A DNA stretch of 29,908 nt from Saliniplasma sp046497075 (GCA_046497075.1 JAWOGF010000007.1:1-29908), one strand, 5' to 3'. Positions 15,873 to 24,874 are shown, counted from the stretch's first letter. Notes: generated from the letters alone by a model not told the origin. A program made the numbers and translations.

Positions 15873-15893
15873 GGAGCCTAATTGGTGGATGAG

Positions 15894-15902
15894 AATTTAA
15901 GA
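15894..15902 (-). promoter_or_regulatory. TATA box of the amino-sugar operon
   Basis: On the minus strand TCTTAAATT, centred 26 bp before ATG 15872. It shows that the amino-sugar operon has its own promoter despite following leuS by only 37 bp. Confidence 0.55.
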
Positions 15903-15909
15903 GTTTTGC

Positions 15910-18747
15910 TTATTCGATATAGATAGCGGGTTTACGGGGTAGTGCGTCTTTACTTTTAGGTTCATCACCGGTTCTATGGATCGATATCTGGGCCTGGAAC
16001 TGCTCTTCAAGGTACTCTAGAGAGTCGTTTAGTAAGGAGTGCTCATTGATGTCGAAATCCCATGTAGATTTCTCACCTTTCCGACGTACCTCTTTGAGAA
16101 CTTTTTGTGTAAAAGATGATAACTCCTTGGACGGTGCGTCCACTTCTTTGACCAACTCCCCCATTATGCCCATGCCTTTTTCTTGATTCTCTAAGATCAT
16201 GTCAAGCGCTTTTTCTTTCCATTCCGGTGCCACGTATAGGTGTATCTGAGATCCCTCCACGTCAGCGATCTCCATTATCTGCTTGATATCGCTTTGAACT
16301 TCTTTGATGTAATCTTCTTCAGCTTCGGCCTTCTTCGAGATAGCGTCTTCTGGAACTTCTGGAAGTTTTGATCTTACCACCCTATCGATGTCCCAGAGTT
16401 CACCAAGTTCTTCGGTCATATGAGGTGTGAACGGTACCATGAGTTTCAACCACTCTACGGCTAATTTGTCGAGTAGTTCACCGTTACATCCTCCGCGTTT
16501 GAAGTACCAGTCGATCTCGGCCGGGATATCGTAATAAACCACACTTGCGCCCTTTCTGATCTGGTAATCGTTCAAGAAATCTTTTATCTCATCGAGTAAG
16601 GTGTAGAACCTGGACCTCAGGTAGTTATCCACGGGACTAGATCCACCATCAGCCTTTTTCATATCGTGAACCTTCTTCCAGATAGATTTGAGTTTCTTCC
16701 TGTAATTGAAGGCCTCCTCTTCACTCCACTCTTTATCGACGAAGGGACTGGCAGAGTGTGCGTAGAACAGTCTTAAAGTATCGACACCGTACTTCTCAGC
16801 AGCATCCTGTATCGGTTCTGCACCCCCTTTAGATTTCGAGATCTTCCCACCTCTACCGACCAGCCACCAGTTGACGAATATACCCCTCGGCCAATCTTTC
16901 TCATCTAAAATACCTACGTGGTTCATCAGGAATACCGGGAAGTGCACAGTCATGTGCTCCTTTCCACCAAGGTTGAGGTTGAGAGGATACCAGTATTCGA
17001 AGTCTCTTCGAACCTGCTCGATGATTTCTTCTTTCAATCCAGTGATCTCCGACACTTCTTCGATATCACCCCTGCCCAGATATACGTAATCGAAGAATTC
17101 CTCAGTCATATGTTGAGCTTGTACAGATCCTTCGTTGTAGTGTTTAGCCACTATGTAATAAGCTGGATACAGTGTAGAATCAGCGATAGCTTCTACGACC
17201 CATCTTTCATCGAAGGGGAACTCCGTACCCATCCAGTTCCCCATCCTAGCACAGGAGCGGTCTTGGAACCACTCGATGGTGCCAGGTAGGTTATCTTCAT
17301 AACTTTGGGGTTTGATGTTCATACTCTCGGCATGCCTTTTACTATCTTCAGTCAACTCGACATCTGAATACCGTATGAACCACTGGTCCGGGATCTTACC
17401 GACTACGACTTTTCCACCACACCTACAGATCACTTCTTCGGAGAGGTCATAAATGATATCCGCTTCACCGCTTTCGATCATATCCTGCTGGATCATCTCC
17501 TTGGCCTGCTGGACTCTCATACCTGCGTAATCACCACAGTTGTCAAGCATCGTACCGGTGTGGAATCCGGCTTTGTATATCTTTTGAGTAGCCTCTTCCA
17601 GTTTCTCTTTATCCTGCTGGCTTTCGATGTTCATCTCTTCTATGATCTTCTCAGCCGGATTGATGCCCCATTCATCGGATTCTATGATGGGTATAGGCTC
17701 GACCTTTTCGACTTCACCTTTCAGGTCGTATCTTTCTAAGAGTTCTTCATCATCTTTGATATCTTTAAGAGCGATCCAGTCATAGGGAGCATCGCTGGGA
17801 ACACACGTGACTATACCGGTTCCGACATCAGGGTCTGTAAACGTTGCCGGTAAGATGATGATATCCCTGTTGATGACCGGTGCGGTTGCGTAATCACCGA
17901 TCATCTCATCTCCCTTGATGCAGTCGATGATCTCGATATCATCTTTCTGATACTTCAATTTCTCCGCCGCCTGTTCACTCAATATCCAATCTTCATCTTC
18001 TACTTTGGCTACAACATATTCCTCTTCAGGATCCACCCATAGATTGGTCTGACCGAATACGGTCTCGGGTCTGAGAGTGGCGGCGGTTATGTACCTGTCT
18101 CCGTACTTGAATTTGAGCAGAGTGTACTCCTGCTTATCGGCATTACCACCTTTGGATAGATCGGTCTCAGAAGGGTCCACTGCAACGGGGCCGCACTCGA
18201 TACACTCCGTTCCAAAGTACGGTTTCTGTGTGAGCAGGTCCTTCTCTTTCAATTTCTTGAACTGCCATCTGATGAACTGCTTATAATCTTCTCTTGTAGT
18301 GTAAGTGAAATGATCAAAATCGATACTTATGCCGAATTTCTTCCAGTAATCTTCTTTATAGACCTCGTTAAAATACTTGACCAGCTCTTCAGGATCCTTA
18401 ACACGTTCTATATCTTCATAGGTGGCACCGTTCCTCTTCATGTAATCAATCTTTACCTGATCACCCTCTTCCAACTGTTTTGAAAGGCTGATAGCCTGGT
18501 TACCCGTGGGATGGGTTCCGGTCGGGAACAGTACGTTGTACCCGGCCATGCGTTTGTAACGTGCTATGATGTCCGTATAACTGTAGCATCTCATATGGCC
18601 CAGATGGAGGTATCCAGAGATACCTGGATATGCGAATATCAGGTAGAAGGGTTCTTTAGATTCGTCAACTTCGGAACTGTGAATGTCTTCTTGGTCCCAT
18701 ATCTTTTGCCATCTATTTTCGATCTCCACAGGGTCGTAGTCTTTCAT
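15910..18747 (-). CDS. leuS: Leucyl-tRNA synthetase, archaeal/eukaryotic type
   Basis: Charges tRNA-Leu with leucine. From the ATG I prefer it is 945 aa, a usual length for archaeal LeuRS. Class I motifs: HLGH in SGYLHLGHMRC (near residue 50) and KISKS in RGGKISKSKGG (near 638). The CP1 editing domain lies between, with TLRPETVFGQTNLWV and the TFTDPDVGTGIV region. A zinc-type CxxC pair (TECIECGP) precedes it, and the anticodon-binding and C-terminal domains follow. ATG 18747 is 27 bp from the TATA box (18770-18778); an in-frame ATG at 18753 is only 21 bp away. Translation is probably leaderless. Essential housekeeping gene, monocistronic. Confidence 0.97.
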   Translation of the reverse strand: MKDYDPVEIENRWQKIWDQEDIHSSEVDESKEPFYLIFAYPGISGYLHLGHMRCYSYTDIIARYKRMAGYNVLFPTGTHPTGNQAISLSKQLEEGDQVKIDYMKRNGATYEDIERVKDPEELVKYFNEVYKEDYWKKFGISIDFDHFTYTTREDYKQFIRWQFKKLKEKDLLTQKPYFGTECIECGPVAVDPSETDLSKGGNADKQEYTLLKFKYGDRYITAATLRPETVFGQTNLWVDPEEEYVVAKVEDEDWILSEQAAEKLKYQKDDIEIIDCIKGDEMIGDYATAPVINRDIIILPATFTDPDVGTGIVTCVPSDAPYDWIALKDIKDDEELLERYDLKGEVEKVEPIPIIESDEWGINPAEKIIEEMNIESQQDKEKLEEATQKIYKAGFHTGTMLDNCGDYAGMRVQQAKEMIQQDMIESGEADIIYDLSEEVICRCGGKVVVGKIPDQWFIRYSDVELTEDSKRHAESMNIKPQSYEDNLPGTIEWFQDRSCARMGNWMGTEFPFDERWVVEAIADSTLYPAYYIVAKHYNEGSVQAQHMTEEFFDYVYLGRGDIEEVSEITGLKEEIIEQVRRDFEYWYPLNLNLGGKEHMTVHFPVFLMNHVGILDEKDWPRGIFVNWWLVGRGGKISKSKGGAEPIQDAAEKYGVDTLRLFYAHSASPFVDKEWSEEEAFNYRKKLKSIWKKVHDMKKADGGSSPVDNYLRSRFYTLLDEIKDFLNDYQIRKGASVVYYDIPAEIDWYFKRGGCNGELLDKLAVEWLKLMVPFTPHMTEELGELWDIDRVVRSKLPEVPEDAISKKAEAEEDYIKEVQSDIKQIMEIADVEGSQIHLYVAPEWKEKALDMILENQEKGMGIMGELVKEVDAPSKELSSFTQKVLKEVRRKGEKSTWDFDINEHSLLNDSLEYLEEQFQAQISIHRTGDEPKSKDALPRKPAIYIE

Positions 18748-18769
18748 GTTCATTCGAAATAAAGATGTT

Positions 18770-18778
18770 TATTTAAAA
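18770..18778 (-). promoter_or_regulatory. TATA box of leuS
   Basis: On the minus strand TTTTAAATA preceded by a BRE-like CGAAAGG. Its spacing favours ATG 18747 as the start. Confidence 0.6.
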
Positions 18779-18833
18779 CCTTTCGAATAGTGAGGGCGGT
18801 TATGCTGTTGATGGAGTGGCGGCATATCGTATC

Positions 18834-18905
18834 AACTACAGCTAATATGGGATATTAACTGTTGTAACTACAATGTAAAGTATCCTAAATATTGCAGTAA
18901 CTACA
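18834..18905. repeat. Three AACTACA direct repeats at 32-33 bp spacing
   Basis: AACTACA occurs at 18834, 18866 and 18899, spaced 32 and 33 bp, close to three helical turns. The second copy is part of a perfect dyad TTGTA-AC-TACAA (18862-18873); the third shares the ten bases GTAACTACAA with the second. An inverted copy TGTAGT follows at 18925-18930, next to the palindrome GTAATTAC. The stretch 18779-18950 has no gene and looks like a regulatory cluster for the small ORF that follows, or the remains of one. Confidence 0.45.
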
Positions 18906-18950
18906 ACTTAATGAAAATTATAAATGTAGTAATTACCTGAAGATAAGAAT

Positions 18951-19067
18951 ATGTTGAGGCTGCTAGAGGATTATCTGCTAGAGGATTATAGTTTATTCCT
19001 GGTCACTAAAGAAAGGTACGACGAGTGGACTATAGAGAGTAGAAAGGTGCAGTTAGTACCTCTGTAG
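18951..19067 (+). pseudogene. 38-codon ORF, possible gene remnant
   Basis: ATG 18951 to TAG 19065 encodes 38 aa, ending ERYDEWTIESRKVQLVPL. The first part holds a 15-bp tandem duplication (18960-18974 and 18975-18989) that produces LLEDY twice. After the TAG the same frame continues through about three Leu/Ile-rich codons and a few others to a second stop at 19089. The peptide has a domain-like composition rather than random sequence, and operator-like repeats stand directly upstream, so I suspect the tail of a decayed accessory gene. I do not recognise a family. It may equally be a genuine small protein or chance. Confidence 0.25.
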
Positions 19068-19118
19068 CTTTTGACTATCTGTTTATAGATCATCGGTTTC
19101 ACGAGAGATGAAATAAAC

Positions 19119-19127
19119 CTTATTTAA
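19119..19127 (+). promoter_or_regulatory. TATA box of the second ABC operon
   Basis: CTTATTTAA centred about 29 bp upstream of ATG 19152. An ATG at 19144 lies in another frame. Confidence 0.5.
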
Positions 19128-19151
19128 TCCCATGAGTATATAGATGTACAC

Positions 19152-19913
19152 ATGATCGAAGCAAAGAAACTACAAAAGAGATTCGGTCTTACACTGGCAG
19201 TAGACGATCTAAGTTTCAAAGTTAAAGACGGCGAGATCTACGGATTATTAGGTCCAAACGGCAGCGGGAAAAGTACCACTTTGAAGATATTGACCGGTAT
19301 CTTGAAACCCTCTTCAGGTAAAGTCAGGATAGATGACGTAGACGTCGATTTCGAACCGAACCGGGCTAAAGAGATAATAGGGTACGTTCCGGAGAGTGTG
19401 GACCTTTACGATAGTCTGACTCCGAACGATCTCTTCAACATGGTTGGCAGCATCAGAGGGATATCACCTTCTAAACTGCAGAGCAGGGCGAGATACTTCG
19501 TGGAAGCTTTCAACCTTGAACAGTACCTTCACCAGTACATCGGTACTTTGAGCTTTGGTAATAAGCAGAAGGTTTCGATAACCAGTGCCTTACTTCACGA
19601 CCCGTCTGTACTGATAATGGATGAGGGTATGAACGGGTTGGACCCCAAGATCGCCCGCATACTCAGAGAGATATTGTATCAATTCAAAGACGATGGGAAA
19701 AGTATCATCTTCTCGACCCACGTATTACCTTTAGCTGAGATGGTCTGTGACAGGATGGGTCTGATCCATGAAGGCAAGATAATCGCTGAAGGAACCGTTG
19801 AAGAACTGAAAGAGATGTCACACCAATCGAATATCGAAGACGTATTCTTGGAGTTGACTAAAAGTAAAGATGAAGTTTTAGGTGTAGTAGAAGCACTGAA
19901 AAATACAAGGTGA
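19152..19913 (+). CDS. ABC transporter ATP-binding protein
   Basis: ATPase subunit, 253 aa. Walker A GPNGSGKST (34-42), GYVPESVDLYD at the Q-loop position (no Gln), signature LSFGNKQK (133-140, a variant of LSGGQ), Walker B VLIMDEG (153-159, Gly in place of the usual Pro), D-loop NGLDP (161-165), and H-loop FSTHVL. It resembles the CcmA/YadG group. The permease gene follows after 4 bp, so the two form a transporter with unknown substrate. The gene's promoter lies in the gene-poor region after leuS, and the ATG is near the predicted transcript start. Confidence 0.9.
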   Translation: MIEAKKLQKRFGLTLAVDDLSFKVKDGEIYGLLGPNGSGKSTTLKILTGILKPSSGKVRIDDVDVDFEPNRAKEIIGYVPESVDLYDSLTPNDLFNMVGSIRGISPSKLQSRARYFVEAFNLEQYLHQYIGTLSFGNKQKVSITSALLHDPSVLIMDEGMNGLDPKIARILREILYQFKDDGKSIIFSTHVLPLAEMVCDRMGLIHEGKIIAEGTVEELKEMSHQSNIEDVFLELTKSKDEVLGVVEALKNTR

Positions 19914-19917
19914 TCTA

Positions 19918-21393
19918 TTGTTTGAAATAGTCAAGATACTTTACAGGGAACTCCACTATCAGATGGTCAGGGATAACCCCATGGTGAGTGGTCAAGGGGG
20001 GGAGTTCAACAAACAGGTCAGAAGATCCATGAATATGAGACGAAACGTGCTGCAGCAGTCTTTGATCTTCTTACTGATCGGGGTGATGACCGCTGGGAGT
20101 ATATTCGTCGCCGAGGATGAAGCGATGGTTGTAGGTGTGTTGACTTCACTGGCACTGATCCCCTTCGTTCTATCCATATATCAAACTACGATACAGGCAT
20201 CTTATCTGACATCATTGGGTATATTCGAGCCTTTAAAGCCCCTCCCGCTCGAAATGGGGGGCAAGTACATGAGCGGTGTGATCTCGATCGATCTGATCCC
20301 CGGATTCGTACTGGTGGTCCCGGGGGTAGTAGCTCTGATAACCAGGTCGCCTTTGAGTGGAATTTTGGCTCTATTCTGGATGCTCGTGGGGGTTTTAGCG
20401 GGACACGTGATAGGACTGAGTGTCTACGCTCTTTTCGGGCAGAGGGTCATGAACTATAAAGGAAGTCTCAGCTTTTTGAAGAACATCTTGAAGGTCATCG
20501 GTCTGCTGTTGTTCATGGGTCTATTTTTTGCGGTAGTATCTCTCCAGGATTATTTCGTAGAGTACATCGGAGCCGTCACGGATTATCCCTTCGTGTATCC
20601 TCTCTCTCTGGCATCGGTGTTCGACCCGCTTAACAGCATGGTTTTATTAGTAGTTCATATAGCGGTTCTGGTTCCCATTTACTTTTTAAGTATAAAGAAG
20701 GTCTGGAGTGGGATCCTGGAACCCTCCGTAGTTTCATCAGGTGAAGTAGATAAGGATTACAAGATATCCGTCAAGAAACCGATAGTTTCATTGATATCGA
20801 AGGATCTCAAGATAATCAGTAGAAAAACGTCCATGATAGCTGGACTGCTGTTCCCTCTTTACATCGTATTACCGCAGCTGTTACTGAGGATGAGCGACGG
20901 AAGTATCTCTTTGGGTGAGATGACCTGGTTCATGTTCTTGATCGGTATGATGACGGTGGCGGGTGCAGACGCTATCTTGAAGGTCGAAGGTAAGAGTATG
21001 AATTTCTTGAGAACCCTACCTTTATCGAAGGTACAGTTCGCGGTGAGTAAAGCGATCTCTATGAGTATGGTCCCTTTGATCATGGGGGTGGGTGTCATCG
21101 GGATAGGTATGTATTTTAATTTGAAAGTGGTCTATCTGCTGCCACTGTCTTTGATCCTGCCTTTTACAGCGGCTATAGTTACGATGACATACCTTTTCAG
21201 GTACAAAGGGGATATGATAGGTGTACCGGAGTTCGATTACAAGAAGATGATGCTTTTGTTCTTGATAGTGGGAGCGGTCTTCGGAGTGGTGGGCTTCCCG
21301 ATACTGCTCATGGGTAGTGTTTTTAAATATCTGGTCAGTCCGGTGATAGCCGTGGTGATAACGGTCCTACTGTATCTGTGGTTGAATATGTAG
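19918..21393 (+). CDS. Large ABC permease-like membrane protein
   Basis: A polytopic membrane protein of 491 aa, about twelve hydrophobic segments, in two halves separated by a cytoplasmic stretch near residues 255-305 (KKVWSGILEPSV...KISVKKPIVSLISKDLKII). Its length suggests two fused six-helix ABC-2-type modules. The start is TTG 19918, with AAGGTGATC (19908-19916) as ribosome site overlapping the upstream stop; no better start is close. It is coupled to the ATPase gene. I do not recognise a named subfamily. The sequence KSMNFLRTLPLSKVQFAVSKAIS resembles the coupling-helix region of putative ABC exporters of the ABC-2 superfamily. Confidence 0.8.
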   Translation: MFEIVKILYRELHYQMVRDNPMVSGQGGEFNKQVRRSMNMRRNVLQQSLIFLLIGVMTAGSIFVAEDEAMVVGVLTSLALIPFVLSIYQTTIQASYLTSLGIFEPLKPLPLEMGGKYMSGVISIDLIPGFVLVVPGVVALITRSPLSGILALFWMLVGVLAGHVIGLSVYALFGQRVMNYKGSLSFLKNILKVIGLLLFMGLFFAVVSLQDYFVEYIGAVTDYPFVYPLSLASVFDPLNSMVLLVVHIAVLVPIYFLSIKKVWSGILEPSVVSSGEVDKDYKISVKKPIVSLISKDLKIISRKTSMIAGLLFPLYIVLPQLLLRMSDGSISLGEMTWFMFLIGMMTVAGADAILKVEGKSMNFLRTLPLSKVQFAVSKAISMSMVPLIMGVGVIGIGMYFNLKVVYLLPLSLILPFTAAIVTMTYLFRYKGDMIGVPEFDYKKMMLLFLIVGAVFGVVGFPILLMGSVFKYLVSPVIAVVITVLLYLWLNM

Positions 21394-21442
21394 CCCCATA
21401 AGATTTATCTATATTCCTGACATCTCTATCGATGTGATCATA

Positions 21443-22108
21443 ATGTTGGAAACTCCTGTTATCATAGTGAATTATAAGACGTACTCCCGGTCGATCGGAG
21501 ATAGAGCTGTAGAATTGACGAAGACTATAGAAGAGAACGGACAGGCCAACTGGACCGTCTGTCCACAGCTGGCGGATCTTAGGATGGTAGATGAGAAGAC
21601 GGGCGTGGATGTTCTAGCACAGCACATAGATGGGATCGAACCCGGTAGTAACACCGGTCACGTGCTGTGTGATACGGTGAAAGAGGCGGGTGCCGTCGGA
21701 ACGTTGATTAATCATTCAGAGAACAGGTTGAAGCTGTCGGAGATCGAGAAGATAGTTCGGATATGTAATGCGAAGGGATTGACTACTATTGTTTGCGCTA
21801 ATAACCCGAAAGTCGCGGCTTCCGCTGCAGTGTTTGACCCCGATTTCGTGGCCTACGAACCTCCGGAATTGATCGGTGGGGACATATCGGTTTCAACGTC
21901 TAAACCTGAAGTCGTGGCCGAGGCTGTTAGAAAGGTAAAATCAGTGAACGAGGACGTTAGAGTACTGTGCGGCGCCGGTGTTAAAGACGGTGAAGATGTA
22001 AAAAGGGCGCTGGAGTTAGGGACTGAAGGTGTGTTGTTAGCTTCCGGACTGGTTAAATCTGACGATCCCGTTGAAGTTATCAAGGATCTTGAGAGCGGAC
22101 TCTATTGA
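21443..22108 (+). CDS. tpiA: Triosephosphate isomerase, archaeal short form
   Basis: Interconverts glyceraldehyde-3-phosphate and dihydroxyacetone phosphate. 221 aa from ATG 21443, the compact archaeal form. Catalytic residues: Lys12 in VNYKTY, His91 in LINHSE, Glu139 in AYEPPELIGG. The phosphate-binding GAGVKDGEDV and GVLLASGLV segments lie near the C-terminus. I chose ATG 21443 because GTGAT stands 4 bp before it; an in-frame GTG at 21434 would add three residues. It follows the ABC permease by 50 bp and has a TATA-like TTATCTATA (21405-21413) of its own. Convergent with the DUF362 gene, whose stop is adjacent at 22109. Confidence 0.95.
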   Translation: MLETPVIIVNYKTYSRSIGDRAVELTKTIEENGQANWTVCPQLADLRMVDEKTGVDVLAQHIDGIEPGSNTGHVLCDTVKEAGAVGTLINHSENRLKLSEIEKIVRICNAKGLTTIVCANNPKVAASAAVFDPDFVAYEPPELIGGDISVSTSKPEVVAEAVRKVKSVNEDVRVLCGAGVKDGEDVKRALELGTEGVLLASGLVKSDDPVEVIKDLESGLY

Positions 22109-23176
22109 TCATTTCTTCTTCAGAGCGTCTACCGGGCAGATCTCTGCACAGCAGTAGCATCTGATACAGTCCCACCAACTGATCTTGGGGCCGTAGTTTT
22201 TCATGGTGATCGCGTCGTTTGGACATATCTCATGGCACTTTGCGCATTTGATACACTTTTGCTTATCTAAAGTCGGTCTATTCAGAAAGAAGTTCGAGAT
22301 GAATCCGGTTAAGAAGTTAGGCATGAACCATGGGTTAGAACCTCCTTCGGGGTATTTTATTTGGATATCGAAGTCGTCCGGAGTGAGTTTCGGGTACGTG
22401 ATATCTTCCAGGTCCTTGATGGTTTTGACCTTCTTGATCGGTATTCCAACAGTTTCACACGCCGCGGCGTCTAAAGAGGTGGGATCGGATGACGCCAGTA
22501 CCATATTTGTTTTGATAAGTTCTCCACCACTGCCGGGACCCTGACCTTCCATGCCGTAGATACCGTCCATTATCGAGATCCTCGGGTTGACTGCATCGTT
22601 GACGTCACGCAGCATCTTGGAGAACTTGTCCAGTCCTCGGTACTGACCATGATAAGCGGATTTTGTTAAACCGTGAACGCATCCGAACATGTTCTTGACA
22701 GCTCCGGTATAAACTGTGAACATGTGTGTTTTGAGCTTAGGAAGGTTGATAACACCGTCGACGTCCTGGATGATACCTATAGCGTCTATGGATTTTATGA
22801 CCTTCCCCGGTGGGAAGTCGATGGGATACATGCTGGTATCGTAGTTGAGTTCTGCAACGGTCTCGTTTTCGATCCTATCCCAGCCGGCCTTTCGGTACAT
22901 CCTTTTCAAAACACTCTCCTTCATGGGTCCGCCGGGACTATCCCCTACGATCACTTCGACACCTGCATCTTCTAGGATCTCTATTACCGCGATTATAAAA
23001 TCCGGATGGGTGTTGATGGCTTTCTCAGGACTGTCACCCCTCAATAGATTGGGTTTTAAAAGGATGGTCTCCCCTTCTACGACGAAGTTCTTGATACCTC
23101 CCAGGGACTCGATCCCTCTTTCGATAACTGGTTTGACCTTTTCGTAACTATTACAGCGGTCTAAGAAAACTTTCAT
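22109..23176 (-). CDS. DUF362 protein with two [4Fe-4S] ferredoxin motifs
   Basis: 355 aa. The N-terminal DUF362 domain (about 1-290) contains LLKPNLLRGDSPEKAINTHP, VGDSPGG and NLPKLKTH, all typical of the family. The C-terminus carries two ferredoxin clusters: CIKCAKCHEICP (about 305-316) and CIRCYCCAEICP (about 337-348), each CxxCxxCxxxCP. The protein is probably an iron-sulfur electron-transfer or reductase component in the cytoplasm; the function of DUF362 is unsettled. It shares a very short divergent promoter region with HypC, which suggests coordinated expression. It has a normal full length. Confidence 0.92.
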   Translation of the reverse strand: MKVFLDRCNSYEKVKPVIERGIESLGGIKNFVVEGETILLKPNLLRGDSPEKAINTHPDFIIAVIEILEDAGVEVIVGDSPGGPMKESVLKRMYRKAGWDRIENETVAELNYDTSMYPIDFPPGKVIKSIDAIGIIQDVDGVINLPKLKTHMFTVYTGAVKNMFGCVHGLTKSAYHGQYRGLDKFSKMLRDVNDAVNPRISIMDGIYGMEGQGPGSGGELIKTNMVLASSDPTSLDAAACETVGIPIKKVKTIKDLEDITYPKLTPDDFDIQIKYPEGGSNPWFMPNFLTGFISNFFLNRPTLDKQKCIKCAKCHEICPNDAITMKNYGPKISWWDCIRCYCCAEICPVDALKKK

Positions 23177-23192
23177 ATATACTCCACAAGGT

Positions 23193-23204
23193 TTATATTA
23201 TAAG
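23193..23204. promoter_or_regulatory. Shared divergent TATA region for DUF362 and hypC
   Basis: TTATATTATAAG is nearly palindromic and lies between starts that are only 46 bp apart. Its centre is 25 bp from the hypC ATG (23223) and about 22-24 bp from the DUF362 ATG (23176). One TATA element may drive both directions. Confidence 0.5.
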
Positions 23205-23222
23205 TATTTTGTAGGCTTCATC

Positions 23223-23459
23223 ATGTGTCTCGCAGTTCCTGGTAAGATCCAGGATATCGAAGGCGATAATGCCAAGATCGATTTTGGGGGCGTTACCAGA
23301 GATGCAAATGTTTCTTTGGTGGATGTCGAAGTGGGAGATTACGTGATAGTACACGCCGGTTATGCCATAGAGCATCTGGACGAAGAAGAGGCCAGAAAAA
23401 GTTTAGAAGCTTGGGACGAAGTGATCAAAGCTCAAGCTGAGTTCGAGAAAAATCAATAA
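23223..23459 (+). CDS. hypC: Hydrogenase maturation chaperone HypC/HybG
   Basis: 78 aa. It starts MCLAVPGKIQDIEG with the essential Cys2 that carries the iron precursor together with HypD, and keeps DFGGVTRDANVSLV and GDYVIVHAGYAIEHLDEEEA with the conserved His. HypC delivers the Fe(CN)2CO unit to the large subunit of [NiFe]-hydrogenases. No other hyp gene or hydrogenase is in the window, so the genes must lie elsewhere. The TATA centre 25 bp upstream gives a leaderless transcript. Divergent neighbour DUF362/ferredoxin may belong to the same redox programme. Confidence 0.95.
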   Translation: MCLAVPGKIQDIEGDNAKIDFGGVTRDANVSLVDVEVGDYVIVHAGYAIEHLDEEEARKSLEAWDEVIKAQAEFEKNQ

Positions 23460-23536
23460 TAATTTGAAATATCTTTTAAGTGTCACCTGTTATTTACTGC
23501 TGGGAATACCCATATTTTTTGTAGGCATCTCCGGTC

Positions 23537-24874
23537 TCAAGCCTTCATTATATCTTCAAGTTCGAACAAGTGTAGATCGCTATCTTCGAAATCCGACACT
23601 TCTTTTCCCACTATAACGTAAGAAACTTCTTTATCGTCTTCGAACGGTGTTTTTTTATCTTTTAAGCTATCTAGAATCTTCGAGATATCGGATCTATCTA
23701 AACTGCTCCACTTTACTTCACATTTGAACAACCTATCTTCACTCTCAGCGATTATGTCGATCTCTGTACCCTTGTACCACCAACGGCCATAGTCTACCAC
23801 AGGTAAATCTAATTTATGGATATTGGCTTTAACCAGTCTTTCATACAACCTCCCGAGATAACTATCGTAGTCCTGCTTGATCTTCTTTAGTGTTTCATCT
23901 CCGTTACCCTTTATTATGAGTCCACGGTGGGGATAAATAAATTTGAAATAGAAGGACATCAGATTATCTCTTACGAAATATCTCGTATCTCTAGATTTTT
24001 CTATAGATTTCCCATAAGGTACCTCTTTCTTAACTATCCTGAGCCTTTCTAACCTTGAGAGGTACCTAGGTAAATCGGTGACTGGGCGATGGATCTCGTC
24101 AGCTATCTTCCCCAATCTGTATTTACCCCCGCTTATCGCCTTCAGGATCATTCTGTATGTAGAAGGTTCTCTTAATTCTTGTTGTAAAATGAAGTTAGGC
24201 TCGGAGAACATATACTCATCCTGGTTGAAAAAATTATCAGATATGTTCTCCCAAATACTTTTAGAATCATCGAACCGCTGTAGATATGCTGGTATCCCTC
24301 CACACACACCGTAAACCCTTACTAAATCCTCATTCGAGTAATTTGGAAGGAAATCTTTGTAGCTTTGAATAGGCAGCTCTTTGACCTCCATCTGTCTAGT
24401 ACGCCTTCCGAAAAGAGGGCTTTTATAATCAAGGACTTCATTCTCCATTATAGAAATGCTCGAGCCTATGAGGATGAGGACAATGTCTTCTTCGGAGAGC
24501 TTCTCATCCCATAATTTCTGAAAATGAGAAAGTATCCTGTCCTCACCCTGTATCAGATATGGAAACTCGTCGATGGCTATTATGACTCTTTCGTCAAATC
24601 CTTGGAGGGCGAATTCAAAAGCATCTTTCCAGTTTTCTACATCAGGGGGAAACCTATCGAACTCGTCTGCAACCTGTGCTGTGAAGTCCAAGGCCTGCTG
24701 TTTCAAAGGTAATTTCTCAGCTAGATAATATATGACGGGGTACTTTTTTGCGAGTTGTTTGACCAAAGAGGTCTTTCCGATCCTCCGTCTCCCATAGATC
24801 ACTACGAATTCAGATCTGTCGCTTTCGTAGGCTTTCTTGAGAGTCTCTAACTCCTTTTCTCTATCAGCGAACAT
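23537..24874 (-). CDS. Archaeal AAA ATPase with C-terminal DUF234 nuclease-like domain
   Basis: 445 aa. The N-terminal ATPase (archaeal ATPase 2 family) has Walker A GRRRIGKTS (28-36) and Walker B VIIAIDEFPYL (97-107). A winged-helix-like middle follows (about 245-300: GGKYRLGKIADEIHRPVTDLPRYLSRLERL). The C-terminal DUF234 region contains KGTEIDIIAES then FKCEVKWS, the Asp and Glu-x-Lys pattern of PD-(D/E)xK nucleases. These genes are scattered through archaeal genomes and often lie in mobile or defence-like settings; function is not established. Upstream lies an operator-like dyad between TATA and start. It converges with hypC. Confidence 0.9.
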   Translation of the reverse strand: MFADREKELETLKKAYESDRSEFVVIYGRRRIGKTSLVKQLAKKYPVIYYLAEKLPLKQQALDFTAQVADEFDRFPPDVENWKDAFEFALQGFDERVIIAIDEFPYLIQGEDRILSHFQKLWDEKLSEEDIVLILIGSSISIMENEVLDYKSPLFGRRTRQMEVKELPIQSYKDFLPNYSNEDLVRVYGVCGGIPAYLQRFDDSKSIWENISDNFFNQDEYMFSEPNFILQQELREPSTYRMILKAISGGKYRLGKIADEIHRPVTDLPRYLSRLERLRIVKKEVPYGKSIEKSRDTRYFVRDNLMSFYFKFIYPHRGLIIKGNGDETLKKIKQDYDSYLGRLYERLVKANIHKLDLPVVDYGRWWYKGTEIDIIAESEDRLFKCEVKWSSLDRSDISKILDSLKDKKTPFEDDKEVSYVIVGKEVSDFEDSDLHLFELEDIMKA

